The notes: generated from the letters alone by a model not told the origin. Shown: positions 53,377-63,119, counted from the first letter of the stretch. The stretch is 64,000 bases of DNA from Dysgonomonas mossii DSM 22836 (GCF_000213575.1 NZ_GL892007.1:340349-404348), one strand, 5' to 3'. Numbers and translations: made by a program.

Positions 53377-54597
53377 ATGCGAAGTACATTTAAAATATTA
53401 TTCTACATCAACCGCAGTAAAATAAAAACCGACGGCACTACTCCTATTCTGTGCCGTATCACGGTTGATAATAAACAGACAGTTTTGACAACCGGAATCT
53501 ATTGTGAACCGAACGATTGGAACAGCAAGAAAGGAAAAGTACGAGACGGGGCGACCAATCATAAATTGGATAAACTTCGGGAACGTATCGAACAGACCTA
53601 TGAAGAGACTCTTAAAGAACAAGGGGTTGTCAGTGCAGAATTACTCAAAAATATAGTTTTAGGAGTAAATACTGTATCCACTTCTCTTTTACAGGCAGGT
53701 GAAGCGGAGCGTGAACGACTAAGAAAACGCTCACTGGAGATTAATTCAACATCCACCTATCGACAATCAAAAACAACCCAGAGCAACCTGCGTGATTTTG
53801 TCCTTTCACGGGGGATGGATGATATTGCCTTTTCTGATATTACGGAAGAGTTTGGGGAATCGTTCAAAAGTTTTCTGAAAAAGGATTTAGGCTATGCTAC
53901 AACCCATGTGAATCACTGTCTATGCTGGCTGAACAGGTTGGTTTATATTGCAGTTGATCAGGAAGTGTTAAGAAGTAGTCCAATTGAGGATGTGGAGTAT
54001 GAGAAGAAAAATCCTCCTAAATTACGGCATATTACCCGAAATGAACTGAAAAAAATCATGGAGACTCCAATGCCCTATGAACGACAAGAGTTGGCTCGCA
54101 GAGCATTTATCTTTTCAGCCTTTACCGGACTTGCTTTTGTTGATGTGCATAACCTCTATCCTCAGAATATAGGTAAAACAGCGGAAGGTAAATTATATAT
54201 CCGAAGTAGCAGGGCTAAAACAAAGGTTGAAGCATTTATTCCTCTACATCCGATAGCAGAACAAATATTGATGCTTTACAATACAATCGATAATACTGCG
54301 CCTATTTTTCCATTACCAAGTCGGGATCAGATTTGGTTTGAAGTTCATGAGATCGGCTTTGCTTTAGGAATCAAGGAGAATCTCAGCTACCATATGAGCC
54401 GACATTCGTTCGGAACCCTTATGCTATCGGCTGGTATTCCCATTGAGAGTATTAGCAAAATGATGGGACATACCAATATTTCGAGTACACAGATTTACTC
54501 GAAAGTAACTGATGATAAAATATCGGAGGATATGGACAAGCTAATGGAACGAAGAAAAGTAATTAAGAATAAAGCATCTCAACCGATAGAGCTATGA
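53377..54597 (+). CDS. Tyrosine integrase 2
   Basis: A 406 aa relative of the preceding integrase with the same domain order: YHMSRHSFGTLMLSAGIPIE and KMMGHTNISSTQIYSKV contain the catalytic His, Arg, His and Tyr; SAFTGLAFVDVHNL again has Ala at the first Arg position. Tandem integrases are known in Bacteroidetes elements and may act as a pair. Its stop overlaps the next gene by 4 bp. Confidence 0.93.
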   Translation: MRSTFKILFYINRSKIKTDGTTPILCRITVDNKQTVLTTGIYCEPNDWNSKKGKVRDGATNHKLDKLRERIEQTYEETLKEQGVVSAELLKNIVLGVNTVSTSLLQAGEAERERLRKRSLEINSTSTYRQSKTTQSNLRDFVLSRGMDDIAFSDITEEFGESFKSFLKKDLGYATTHVNHCLCWLNRLVYIAVDQEVLRSSPIEDVEYEKKNPPKLRHITRNELKKIMETPMPYERQELARRAFIFSAFTGLAFVDVHNLYPQNIGKTAEGKLYIRSSRAKTKVEAFIPLHPIAEQILMLYNTIDNTAPIFPLPSRDQIWFEVHEIGFALGIKENLSYHMSRHSFGTLMLSAGIPIESISKMMGHTNISSTQIYSKVTDDKISEDMDKLMERRKVIKNKASQPIEL

Positions 54598-54950
54598 AAA
54601 GTACAAAAATCAAGATAAATGATAATGGAGCTGTACATGTTCCAAGAAATGTTAGAATGGGTATTGCAGAGATTGCCGAACTTTTTGAAATTTTCTATCA
54701 AGTGGCAAAGAAGAATATTCGTTCTATTGAGGAATTAGGTATTTGTATAGGGGATCAGTCGATGAGTGGAACAGTTAAAGGAGCCAAAATCTTCTCCGAT
54801 TATTACGGTTTGGATATGATAATCGCTATTGCTTTTCGGGTGCAATCGCCTAAAACTTATGCTTTTCGTAGATGGATTCTCAATAAGGTGATGAAAAATG
54901 ATATAGCAACTACACTAGTACTACCTTCGCAGAAGGCGTTGTTGAACTAA
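54594..54950 (+). CDS. RhuM-like small protein
   Basis: A 118 aa protein with an N-terminal HTH-like part (MGIAEIAELFEIFYQVAKKN) and a C-terminal segment, YYGLDMIIAIAFRVQSP, then FRRWILNKVM, like the RhuM/Fic-associated antirepressor domain. Co-translated with integrase 2 (ATGA overlap), so it may be a directionality or regulatory factor. Family assignment is moderate. Confidence 0.6.
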   Translation: MKSTKIKINDNGAVHVPRNVRMGIAEIAELFEIFYQVAKKNIRSIEELGICIGDQSMSGTVKGAKIFSDYYGLDMIIAIAFRVQSPKTYAFRRWILNKVMKNDIATTLVLPSQKALLN

Positions 54951-55076
54951 ATCAATAAGGTAAATAAAATATAACTTAATTTTAAAGGGCTGAACTTTTT
55001 TGTTTGTTTAATTAAATACAAACTCAATTGTTTGCCCTTCTAACTATTGACTTGATGAAAGTATTAGAATAATATT

Positions 55077-55781
55077 CTAGTTCTGTTGTTTTGAAAAATC
55101 GATCCAAAAATGTTTCAATTGGATATTATCATCATATACTCGATATGAAATAGAAGAATAGCTAGTCAAAGTCTCATTTTCGCTATTAATGATAAGTAAG
55201 TCATTTTGTAGCCAAGTTAGTCTATCATCACTTGCATTCTCAATTTGCTCCTGTATCCAATTATTTACTTTTTGAATCCAATACTTCGGAGAGTCTGTTT
55301 GGATATATCCAATAATTCCAGCATGAACAACATCTTTACCATGACGTCCATTCTTAAAACGTTCGATACCTCCTGAATTTGTCACACATTTATTGTTTAG
55401 ATATTGGCCACAAACATATTCTTTCTCCCTTTTTTTAGGTAGCTTAGAGTTTAGCCTTTTAGCTTCAAATTTAATTAGTGAGGGGGAATCATCTTCAATA
55501 TTATTTTCTTGAGCGTATGCATAAGTCCCAAATACAGCAAAATCTGTTGATGTATTCTCTTTATCATCTTCTATGTTTTGATGGTGAAAGTAGAATGGAT
55601 ATTCGGATGGTTTTTTCGAATTTAGAGTTTTACAGAGTTTGTTCGTTATTGCATTTTCATTATCATCCTTTTCCCCTCTAAAACCAATTAGTGTCGTTGA
55701 TAAATAACTATAGATTTTATTGATTATTGTATTATCAGGAGCACTGCTCAATGTGCCAAATGTATTATTTATCTCTCTCAT
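55077..55781 (-). CDS. Putative PD-(D/E)XK nuclease of the methylase operon
   Basis: A 234 aa protein. Glu42 (NENAITNKL), Asp80 (STDFAVFG) and Glu106-x-Lys108 (IKFEAKRL) fit the PD-(D/E)XK core with the usual spacing. No named family recognised. Its start overlaps the stop of the methylase by one base (TAATG), so both are made together, as for a restriction enzyme and its methylase. It ends the five-gene operon. Confidence 0.6.
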   Translation of the reverse strand: MREINNTFGTLSSAPDNTIINKIYSYLSTTLIGFRGEKDDNENAITNKLCKTLNSKKPSEYPFYFHHQNIEDDKENTSTDFAVFGTYAYAQENNIEDDSPSLIKFEAKRLNSKLPKKREKEYVCGQYLNNKCVTNSGGIERFKNGRHGKDVVHAGIIGYIQTDSPKYWIQKVNNWIQEQIENASDDRLTWLQNDLLIINSENETLTSYSSISYRVYDDNIQLKHFWIDFSKQQN

Positions 55782-58700
55782 TATTTTCCCTGTCTAAATA
55801 GATCAACAAATGTTTCATCAGCATCTCTCACAGCAATTGAAGGTAGCCAGTATCTCCTTTGATTAGGTTTATACAAGAAAATAACATTCTTATGATATAC
55901 CTTCACAATTCTCTTTATCCATAAATTATATCCTTGTTTTTTATCTATTAGTCTCTTAAGCTTAGATTCAATTTCTTCTATAGACGAGGGTATATCTATT
56001 TCAGGTTTATCTCCTAAAACAAATGGATATGCAATAAATTCTTTTCCTATAATTGGAGAGAAGGGTTGGAAATTTTCATAAACGGAATTAAGGATATCAC
56101 AATAATATTTTCCAAAGACGACTAGCTCTTCTTCTGCAAATAGTGAGTCTAGTACAACACTATTTTCTCCTGCTTTTCTAAAATCAGAGTAATAATCAAC
56201 TATATCATTTAATAGTTTTTCTTCTATATTATCTAGAGGTATTTGAGGATATGGCAAATTTAAAATATCTCCTTTCAAAGGAACACCCTCTCTCGAAGTT
56301 AAAACTTGACCGCTTAGTAACCACATCAAAGAGACACAATTTTCATCTTTTAGATAATTTCCAAGCTTTTGCAAATCCGCAATGTCACTTTCAGGTGAAT
56401 GGACTCCAAATATTTTATCTTTAAAGGTCAAGTATTGATCACTATAAATTACCGGAATAGATCTACCAGTTACACTTTCTTTAATTAATAAATGAGGAGG
56501 TTGAAAAACCTCTTTGTTAGTTTTCGTTGACCTATAAAAATATTTGATGTTACAGGTTTTTATAGATTTAAGACCATTCTCGGTAAAACCATCTGTTTCA
56601 ACATAATTATATCCTGTAATCCAACCAGCTTTGTATTTAGCTTCTAAAGCTACAAACTCCTGTATTTCGTCTTCTGTTTTACGATCTTTTGAAGAAAGGT
56701 GTTTCACCCTTCTAATGTTTTTTGAGTTTGGTGCTTCTATCCAACCTTCTGCAACCTTCCAATTATTGTTCTCAACTCTTTCATTCAGGTATTTTCCGAC
56801 CGTTTGAATATTAACATCTGTTATCTTATTTAATAACTGATGAAGTCTTCCCCCACCCATAAAATTAGCTTGCCATACACTAGGTAGGTTAATCGCCGAT
56901 TTATAAGATACTTTATGTATATCGTAATGATCTATTTCGAAGTCTATTTTTTCCCCAGAAGCTTTTGTTCGTCTAAAAATACTATGAACACAAGACCTTT
57001 CTTTATGATCTGCCCTTTCAGCGAATACAGTAACTACAGCAGGTTTAGCACTAGAGCTACTTCCTATAAATAACTTAGCTCTTAATGACGTGAAGTCAAA
57101 AAATCCTTTGATATAATATTGCTCAAATAAATATTTCCGAAAGTCGTGTGTATTGGTATTATATAAAACAGGACCGGAAGGTAATATTAGGCAACAATTC
57201 CCTCCCACTCTTAATAATTTGATAGATTGCTCTAAGAATAATAATGCTATTTGATTATCTGGTATGTCAGGACGTTCAGTATTATTCTCTTTTTCTTTTT
57301 TATCTACGAGATTGGCCCAATCGGTAAATTCTGAGTTAAAGGGCGGGTTACCAATTATGAGATGAAAATCAGACTTTATCTTCCCTTCATGTAATGTCTT
57401 AAAGAAATCTCCTTGATATAAATTATAACCAATAAGATCATCAAAGTGTACATTTCTCCATATTTCTCGAGGTGACAAAGAATCTAACAAAGCAAGACCT
57501 AGACTAAAATACGATAATGTAACAGCTTCATCTTCTAAATCGCAGCCAAAAATATTCTTTTGTAACAAGTCTTTAAGTTCCTGAATATTTTCTTTTTTAG
57601 GCTTCTTCCAATTATTTTGAACCCTCCACCATTGAATCATCCTTTTAAAAGCTCCGACAAGAAAAATTCCAGAACCGCAAGCAGGATCTAAAATCTTAAA
57701 ATTTTGTTTAGGATCTTTCAATGGCATACATTGATCAATAAGGAATTGAACTAAATATGGAGGGGTATAGACTACCCCCTTCTTTTTCTGACCATTTTCA
57801 TCGGCTAAAAAATCTTCATATATATGACTAATTAACTCAATCGGAAGATAATTAAATTGGTATAACCGCCAAAGGCTCATTTGTCCTATCCCTTGGTTAC
57901 CTTCTGTGAAAAATGAAACATCTCCTTTAACAAAATGTTGAAAAAGAGTAAGATCTACTTTTTCTTTTAGTGCTGATAATTCATTGTCATCTAAAAGGAA
58001 AATTTGCCCATTAAAATGTTCTTTACTAGAAAGCTCTTTTAGGACATTAACGAATGTATCAACATTCTCCAAAACACCTTCCAATGTTGGATCATCAGGA
58101 TTATATGCTTTGTAAAATTCATTCGGGTTTAGTGCTCCATTACCATCTTCATCTTTTCTCTCCTCAAGATACTTTATAAGTATCAGCATCATTAAGATTC
58201 GTTTAACTAGTGCAGCATTTTCATTTCCTACACGAGAGATAATATTTGACTTGACGTTTTTTAGTTGTGATAGCAATTGTTCGTAGGCCCCTTCTTCATA
58301 TTTAAATTGCTTACCTTCATTAGAATCCCAGAATAAACCAGAGTCAAATTGACGAACATTATATATGTCTAGTTTCTTTTGTATATCATCTAACAAGTCA
58401 ATAAAATCATGTGGTGATGTAATAAAATCATTTCCATCTGTATCCCATTCTGGCTTTTTCCCACAGTTATATATTAAAATTTGAGATGCTCTAATTATAA
58501 AGCAAAAGGGAACAATTCCTGCATTCCATAACTTATGATGAATATCTGCTTCATTATTATTAATATTTTGTTCGGATTCATCATAAATATAAATCAGGGG
58601 TTTAGGGGGACGATTGTCATTATAAAATCGAAAATAGACAGCCGTAGCCTCAAATTCAAAAGCTTGTTCCAATGCTAGAAATAAATCTGGATCATTTTCG

Positions 58701-58798
58701 TCCGCTCTCTGAGAAACTAAACGCAAACCAGATGTATCACTAGACATTCCTAATTTACCTAAGGCTGAGTGAAATACTATGTTAGAGTCTTCACTCAT
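55781..58798 (-). CDS. Large N6-adenine-type DNA methyltransferase
   Basis: A 1005 aa protein. Motif I KILDPACGSGIFLVGAF lies near residue 370 and motif IV IIGNPPFNSEF near 482, as in gamma-class N6-adenine methylases of the Eco57I/type I style. The N-terminal about 330 residues include YIYDE and LIYNCGKKP segments of unclear role; the C-terminal about 450 probably contains target recognition. Size suits type IIG-like or phage-defence methylases, but no nuclease motif was recognised in it; the small neighbour may be the nuclease. It is the fourth gene of a five-gene leftward operon. Confidence 0.82.
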   Translation of the reverse strand: MSEDSNIVFHSALGKLGMSSDTSGLRLVSQRADENDPDLFLALEQAFEFEATAVYFRFYNDNRPPKPLIYIYDESEQNINNNEADIHHKLWNAGIVPFCFIIRASQILIYNCGKKPEWDTDGNDFITSPHDFIDLLDDIQKKLDIYNVRQFDSGLFWDSNEGKQFKYEEGAYEQLLSQLKNVKSNIISRVGNENAALVKRILMMLILIKYLEERKDEDGNGALNPNEFYKAYNPDDPTLEGVLENVDTFVNVLKELSSKEHFNGQIFLLDDNELSALKEKVDLTLFQHFVKGDVSFFTEGNQGIGQMSLWRLYQFNYLPIELISHIYEDFLADENGQKKKGVVYTPPYLVQFLIDQCMPLKDPKQNFKILDPACGSGIFLVGAFKRMIQWWRVQNNWKKPKKENIQELKDLLQKNIFGCDLEDEAVTLSYFSLGLALLDSLSPREIWRNVHFDDLIGYNLYQGDFFKTLHEGKIKSDFHLIIGNPPFNSEFTDWANLVDKKEKENNTERPDIPDNQIALLFLEQSIKLLRVGGNCCLILPSGPVLYNTNTHDFRKYLFEQYYIKGFFDFTSLRAKLFIGSSSSAKPAVVTVFAERADHKERSCVHSIFRRTKASGEKIDFEIDHYDIHKVSYKSAINLPSVWQANFMGGGRLHQLLNKITDVNIQTVGKYLNERVENNNWKVAEGWIEAPNSKNIRRVKHLSSKDRKTEDEIQEFVALEAKYKAGWITGYNYVETDGFTENGLKSIKTCNIKYFYRSTKTNKEVFQPPHLLIKESVTGRSIPVIYSDQYLTFKDKIFGVHSPESDIADLQKLGNYLKDENCVSLMWLLSGQVLTSREGVPLKGDILNLPYPQIPLDNIEEKLLNDIVDYYSDFRKAGENSVVLDSLFAEEELVVFGKYYCDILNSVYENFQPFSPIIGKEFIAYPFVLGDKPEIDIPSSIEEIESKLKRLIDKKQGYNLWIKRIVKVYHKNVIFLYKPNQRRYWLPSIAVRDADETFVDLFRQGK

Positions 58799-58861
58799 TA
58801 TACTAAGTTATTATTAAATGTATAAGACAAGTTATTCATAATATACTATCTACTGGATGAA

Positions 58862-59137
58862 TTATTTATATTTTTCGATAAAGTCTCTTATTATTTGTAC
58901 ATCCAATTCTGGAGTAAAACCAAGTCTTACAGTCTCTTCCCAATAAGGCTCAGAATTGCAAGGGTTGCTTCCTGCTCTGAATTTTGCATGGAATAAATCT
59001 GAGTTTTCATACTTTTCAAATACTTTCATTATTAGATAATCATCATCTGCTAATTTTAAGAAATTCAAGTTGCTTTTTCTACATTCTTGAAATCCAAAGT
59101 GGAATAATACAGACTCTACTTTTTGTAAAAGGCTCAT
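58862..59137 (-). CDS. Hypothetical protein of the methylase operon, 91 aa
   Basis: Not recognised. A small mixed-charge protein with LFHFGFQECRKSNLNFLKL and a helix-like end (VQIIRDFIEKYK). It starts 3 bases after the upstream gene and lies 63 bases before the methylase, so it is part of the same operon. It could be a small specificity or immunity subunit; this is only a guess from context. Confidence 0.65.
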   Translation of the reverse strand: MSLLQKVESVLFHFGFQECRKSNLNFLKLADDDYLIMKVFEKYENSDLFHAKFRAGSNPCNSEPYWEETVRLGFTPELDVQIIRDFIEKYK

Positions 59138-59140
59138 AAT

Positions 59141-59539
59141 TTATTTCTCTTTTAATTTTTCGTAATGAACTTGCATAATCTTCAATAATTCAGTCTGATT
59201 CATTTTATAACAATCGACTTTTTTATATTCCATTTCAAATGCAACTTCATCTGTAAACTCATCAACTTGTCTTGATGTAAGTTCCTTATATCTTTTATCG
59301 TAATATTCTATATTACTCTTTAATAATCTTATGAAATGAGCAATAAAATCACTTGGTTTTCTAAATCGAATTTGAATATCATTGATTTCTACTAAATAAA
59401 ATTCAATATTGGAATTTAAACTTTTCACTAAATAAATATTTCTAAGCTCGATACCGCTATATTTTAAATATTTAGCAAATCTAATTCCTAATAAATTTGA
59501 TAGAATCTTGTATGTTTCAGAATCATAATCGCCTATCAT
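59141..59539 (-). CDS. Hypothetical protein of the methylase operon, 132 aa
   Basis: Not recognised. Rich in Lys, Tyr, Ile and Glu, largely helical by composition (FIAHFIRLLKSNIEYYDKRY), soluble, without signal peptide or Cys pairs. Separated from the genes on either side by 1 and 3 bases, which argues for translational coupling and a shared job. Confidence 0.65.
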   Translation of the reverse strand: MIGDYDSETYKILSNLLGIRFAKYLKYSGIELRNIYLVKSLNSNIEFYLVEINDIQIRFRKPSDFIAHFIRLLKSNIEYYDKRYKELTSRQVDEFTDEVAFEMEYKKVDCYKMNQTELLKIMQVHYEKLKEK

Positions 59540-59540
59540 G

Positions 59541-60194
59541 TTATTTCTTCTTCTTTTTTCTGATTTTTATAATTTCATTTTCAACATAAGAGGATTCTTT
59601 TTTAATATCATCTAATTTATCTCGAAACATTTTGTACTGATTAACATCTTTAAATAAATTGTGTTCAAATTCAACTTCATTGAAAATAAGAGTCCACATA
59701 TACAAAAAGAGTTCCTTAGATGGCGTATTTAATTTTGAAATAATAAAATCGAAATATAATTGCCATTTAACCCAATGGTAATAAGAATCAAAAACTAGCC
59801 ATTGTTGAACATACATAGAGATAAATTGATTCAAATCATAGATTCTAAAAGAGTATTTCAAGGGAATCTCTTCCTTAATTTGATGTTTCTCTAATAGGTC
59901 TTCATATGATTTAGCAGACACTTGATGACCAAAATGATTTACCCCAATAATCTCGAAGAAATAATCATTTTTTATTGCTTCAGTATACTCCTTATCTGTT
60001 TTATAATCATGTTCTAGGTTTATTGAAATACTGTCGTGTTCTACAGTACCTGTTTGTATCCATTTTTTGAAACTGAAGCTCGAGTCTATCTCTTCCCCGA
60101 AAGCATCAGTTAAATTAATTGCACGCTCAAAAGTTTTCCACCAAAATTGCGGAGAAAAATAAAATGCTTTTAAATTGACACTTAAATCATCCAT
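59541..60194 (-). CDS. Hypothetical protein, first gene of the methylase operon, 217 aa
   Basis: Not recognised. Aromatic-rich (FYFSPQFWWKTF; MYVQQWLVFDSYYHWVKWQL), predicted soluble, with a strongly basic tail (IKIRKKKKK) that could bind nucleic acid. The Trp/Tyr-rich centre resembles substrate-binding helices but nothing specific. As the first gene, it may regulate or sense for the operon. Confidence 0.65.
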   Translation of the reverse strand: MDDLSVNLKAFYFSPQFWWKTFERAINLTDAFGEEIDSSFSFKKWIQTGTVEHDSISINLEHDYKTDKEYTEAIKNDYFFEIIGVNHFGHQVSAKSYEDLLEKHQIKEEIPLKYSFRIYDLNQFISMYVQQWLVFDSYYHWVKWQLYFDFIISKLNTPSKELFLYMWTLIFNEVEFEHNLFKDVNQYKMFRDKLDDIKKESSYVENEIIKIRKKKKK

Positions 60195-60528
60195 GAGTTA
60201 TTCTGAATAAATTGTTTTCAATCTATGATATATGTGAGCATTAAATGACCTTTTTTCATACCCACTTGACATAAGTTGAATAACTACGATAAAGATAACA
60301 TAAACTTTTTTTTATAAAAAATCTATTTTTAAAACCTTATCCACTCAGATTTTCAATTCTTAGGAAAATGAATCAAGCCTATTGGGAATTCAGTCAGAAA
60401 CGATATAACAACTATACTTTTGTTACCATTGCAAAATGTAACGCTCAACTAATGCAGGGCATCATAAGCAACAGAAAACAGGCTTCGAAGTAAACTCGAA
60501 GCCTGTTTTCTGTTGTAACCAATAACCA
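60195..60528. other. Intergenic region upstream of the methylase operon
   Basis: 334 bases without a coding frame of note, very AT-rich. It should hold the promoter of the leftward operon; the best -7 candidate is TATCTTTA (minus strand 60290-60297), one mismatch from TAnnTTTG. It also holds the long hairpin at 60471-60513 serving the HTH gene side. Confidence 0.45.
60471..60513 (-). terminator. 18 bp perfect hairpin, terminator of the HTH operon
   Basis: ACAGAAAACAGGCTTCGA (60471-60488) pairs with TCGAAGCCTGTTTTCTGT (60496-60513) with a 7-base loop. It lies just past the stop of the HTH gene at 60529 and separates that operon from the methylase operon. Confidence 0.75.
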
Positions 60529-60825
60529 TTATTTCAGTTCTTGAACATAGTTTCTATCCAATATCTTCTGAATATCGGATTCCCGATACAGGGTTTTACC
60601 TCCAAATTGAAAGTAAGGGATTTTACCCTCAGTACGATAGAGCTGTAATGTCCTTCTGCTTATTTTCAATTTCTTAGCCATCTCTATATCAGTCAAAAAT
60701 CGTTCTCCGAAGAGCGATGGTTTGTTGGAGGTCAGGACAATTTCAATTCTATCCAACATCTTGTCGAGCAAAGTAAAAAACTTCTTTACCCGTTCGTTCC
60801 TCTTCGTTAAAATGTCATTATCCAT
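60529..60825 (-). CDS. Excisionase-type helix-turn-helix protein
   Basis: A 98 aa protein with a helical start and a HTH_17 domain (EMAKKLKISRRTLQLYRTEG, then LYRESDIQKILDR). Likely DNA-binding excision or control factor. Overlaps the gene upstream by 8 bp. Very similar in design to 12426-12704. Confidence 0.83.
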   Translation of the reverse strand: MDNDILTKRNERVKKFFTLLDKMLDRIEIVLTSNKPSLFGERFLTDIEMAKKLKISRRTLQLYRTEGKIPYFQFGGKTLYRESDIQKILDRNYVQELK

Positions 60826-61105
60826 GCTGTTGTATTTCTAATTCTTGAATAAGTTTTTTCACATCTTTTACTCTATAATAGAGTTTCCGACTAATCTTGG
60901 TATAGGGCAACATACCATTGTCTCGATAGCCTTGAAGGGTACACTTAGATATGTTGAGCATTTGACACACGTCTTGGTTATCTAACCAATCTTCAAGTCC
61001 TTTACTGGTATGTTCCTCACATAGCTTATTCACTTTATGAGCGAACAGCTCAAACTGCGTCATCATCGCCTCGAATGTTCGAGCTTCTATATACATTATC
61101 TCCAT
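60818..61105 (-). CDS. Excisionase-type helix-turn-helix protein
   Basis: A 95 aa protein of the same type: VCQMLNISKCTLQGYRDNG, then YYRVKDVKKLIQELE. Pairs of such genes are frequent in Bacteroidales elements beside the integrase or mob genes. Co-transcribed with 60529-60825. Confidence 0.83.
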   Translation of the reverse strand: MEIMYIEARTFEAMMTQFELFAHKVNKLCEEHTSKGLEDWLDNQDVCQMLNISKCTLQGYRDNGMLPYTKISRKLYYRVKDVKKLIQELEIQQHG

Positions 61106-61563
61106 AGTAATTTACTTTTTTGTTCATACTATGATTACGGGGGAGCAAATATAAGTCATTAAATTACAGCACACATAAGTAATTTATAGGCTGGTAGCTT
61201 TAGTCTATACTTGTCTATGCCTAAAAACATTTTATACTCTTTCGATAGCTTCAGGAAAGAGTAACCGGGATTTTTTCTACCTGTTTCATAATTTCTTCCC
61301 CTTTAAGCGAAATGTCATCAGAGCCTAGTGAGTATTCGATTTCAGTCGCAAAGGTATTCCGTGTTCTTCACGCTGACAGCAAGGTCAAGCCCTAAAGGGT
61401 TTGGCGAAAAATCTTCCTCTTTCCCTTCTTCTTCTATCCTGGCGAGCGTATTTATTCGTCAAAACCTTGCACAGCTAAACACTACCCTTTTTTAAGCTAC
61501 TGAAACTCGAATACTCCTCACCGGCTCCGATACGGCATAGCGTTAAAAAAAAGGTCAGAAATT
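61106..61563. other. Non-coding region between divergent operons
   Basis: 458 bases with no good coding frame. GC content rises at about 61320-61550 against the surroundings. Short stems can be read, for example GCCCTAAAGGGTTTGGC near 61390. Regions like this precede mobilization or excision genes in these elements, and a promoter region or an origin is possible, but nothing decisive is visible. Confidence 0.35.
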
Positions 61564-61800
61564 ATGAAACTAACAGCAGAAAAAAATAAGAAACAGCGAT
61601 CCTTCTACCTTCCAATTAGCATAGGTTGGGTTTTGAAAATAGTCTTAATTATCGTGGGTTACTCTTTATGGGGAGCAGGGTTTATTTGGGCTTTGGTGGG
61701 CTTGTATCTCTTCTATGATGTGCTTCGGGGTATTCTTTCGTGCCTGCTGATGTTGGGTGCTGTAATTACCCTTATTTATCTAATGCTTACTTATTTATAA
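61564..61800 (+). CDS. Small two-TM membrane protein, 78 aa
   Basis: After a short basic start (MKLTAEKNKKQR) come two or three hydrophobic segments (WVLKIVLIIVGYSLWGAGFI; ILSCLLMLGAVITLIYLML). No family recognised. First of a rightward operon with the genes to 63339. It may be an entry-exclusion or transfer-associated protein, but there is no motif for that. Confidence 0.65.
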   Translation: MKLTAEKNKKQRSFYLPISIGWVLKIVLIIVGYSLWGAGFIWALVGLYLFYDVLRGILSCLLMLGAVITLIYLMLTYL

Positions 61801-61820
61801 TCCCTTAATACACAAAAGTT

Positions 61821-62822
61821 ATGACAAAGGTATTTTTATTAGGTGCGAACAAAGAAATAGACAAAGCGGTGCAAGTGGTAGATATTAACCAAGTTATCCA
61901 AATGGAGGGGTATAGCTATCACAGCTATGTAGTGTACGACATTACAAAAAATCAATGGGGTACCACTTACAAATTGATAAACCTAACGACAAAAGATTTT
62001 CATACAGCCGATATTATCCGACCATTGAAAGAGAAGTTTGGCATTGGATTCTATTACGACAGCGACAACCCTCAATTTATGGACAGCTTTGAAGTAGCAA
62101 TACTTCTGCAAGAAGCACAAGCCAAAGCCAAAGAAGAAGCGGACGAGAAAGAAAAAGAACGTATACGAGTAGAGGAAATTAAGGTAATCGGGAGCAAACG
62201 CTTTGCCGAGATACTTCCCGAAAATGCTTTGGGCGTTATCGTAGCAAGATTGAAACAAGATGAGAGTGACAGCCAAACCGATTATTTTGCATCAAGAACA
62301 ACACGGACTGTCATTTTAGGCTTTTCTACTCACAAAAGAGACATCTTTTCTGAAATGCGTAAACATGCATCCAACTTCGAGGAAACAGCCTATTTAGCGG
62401 AGTACAACGCAGATTATGAACATCGGGAAAAGTATTCAATGGGTGCAGGGTACTATTTAGGAGAGAGCAAGTATCATGGATGGATAATTGAAAAAGTCTC
62501 TATGTACAGCCGTGAGGGTATGATAAAGGAATTTGCCTACACCGCAGGGAATGAAGATAACATCCGCATCAAAAAGACCGATGACACAACGCCACCGCCA
62601 CCAAGCGACAAGAACGGCACAAGCAAAGCCAATTGTACAGTCGTAGAGTATTCAGAGAAAGCAGTAGCGGTATTTGGAGAAACAAGAGCCATCAAAGACG
62701 AACTCAAAGCAATGGGAGGAAAGTTTAACAGCAGACTGACCTTTAACGAAAAAAGGTTAGCAGGATGGATATTTTCAAAGTCGCAGGAGCAACGCTTAGC
62801 GTACTACTTTGGATTGAATTAA
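61821..62822 (+). CDS. Element-associated protein, 333 aa
   Basis: Mixed build: an N-terminal globular part (about 1-90), a charged coil (AKAKEEADEKEKERIRVEE), a middle domain (about 130-235), a proline-rich linker (TTPPPPSDKNG) and a C-terminal domain (AVFGETRAIKDELKAMGGKF) ending in WIFSKSQEQRLAYYF, a short motif known from many Bacteroidetes plasmid and element proteins. Function unknown. Cytoplasmic. Confidence 0.7.
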   Translation: MTKVFLLGANKEIDKAVQVVDINQVIQMEGYSYHSYVVYDITKNQWGTTYKLINLTTKDFHTADIIRPLKEKFGIGFYYDSDNPQFMDSFEVAILLQEAQAKAKEEADEKEKERIRVEEIKVIGSKRFAEILPENALGVIVARLKQDESDSQTDYFASRTTRTVILGFSTHKRDIFSEMRKHASNFEETAYLAEYNADYEHREKYSMGAGYYLGESKYHGWIIEKVSMYSREGMIKEFAYTAGNEDNIRIKKTDDTTPPPPSDKNGTSKANCTVVEYSEKAVAVFGETRAIKDELKAMGGKFNSRLTFNEKRLAGWIFSKSQEQRLAYYFGLN

Positions 62823-62858
62823 TTATCAGAAAACTATAACTACAAAATATAGGATATA

Positions 62859-63119
62859 ATGAAAAAGAATAGAAAAGTGACAGCCGAATCTGTAACAATC
62901 AATTTCAGAAATTATGGCAAAATAGCAATCCCTAAAGGTGTTTTAGTGACCAATGAGACGGCAATGGGAATAGATGACAGATACAATTTTGTTGACGAAT
63001 TTGATTGGATTGATACCAACTACCCCCAAGTAGCACGATCATTAAAAATGGATGCTCAAAACTATGGAATAAATATACCTAAAGAACATATAATCACTCA
63101 AGAAGATGAAAACATTTAA
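62859..63119 (+). CDS. Hypothetical protein, 86 aa
   Basis: Not recognised. Starts MKKNRKVTAESVTINFRNYG; moderately acidic, no TM or signal. It overlaps the next gene by 14 bp, and follows the 333 aa protein by 36 bases in the same operon. Confidence 0.6.
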   Translation: MKKNRKVTAESVTINFRNYGKIAIPKGVLVTNETAMGIDDRYNFVDEFDWIDTNYPQVARSLKMDAQNYGINIPKEHIITQEDENI

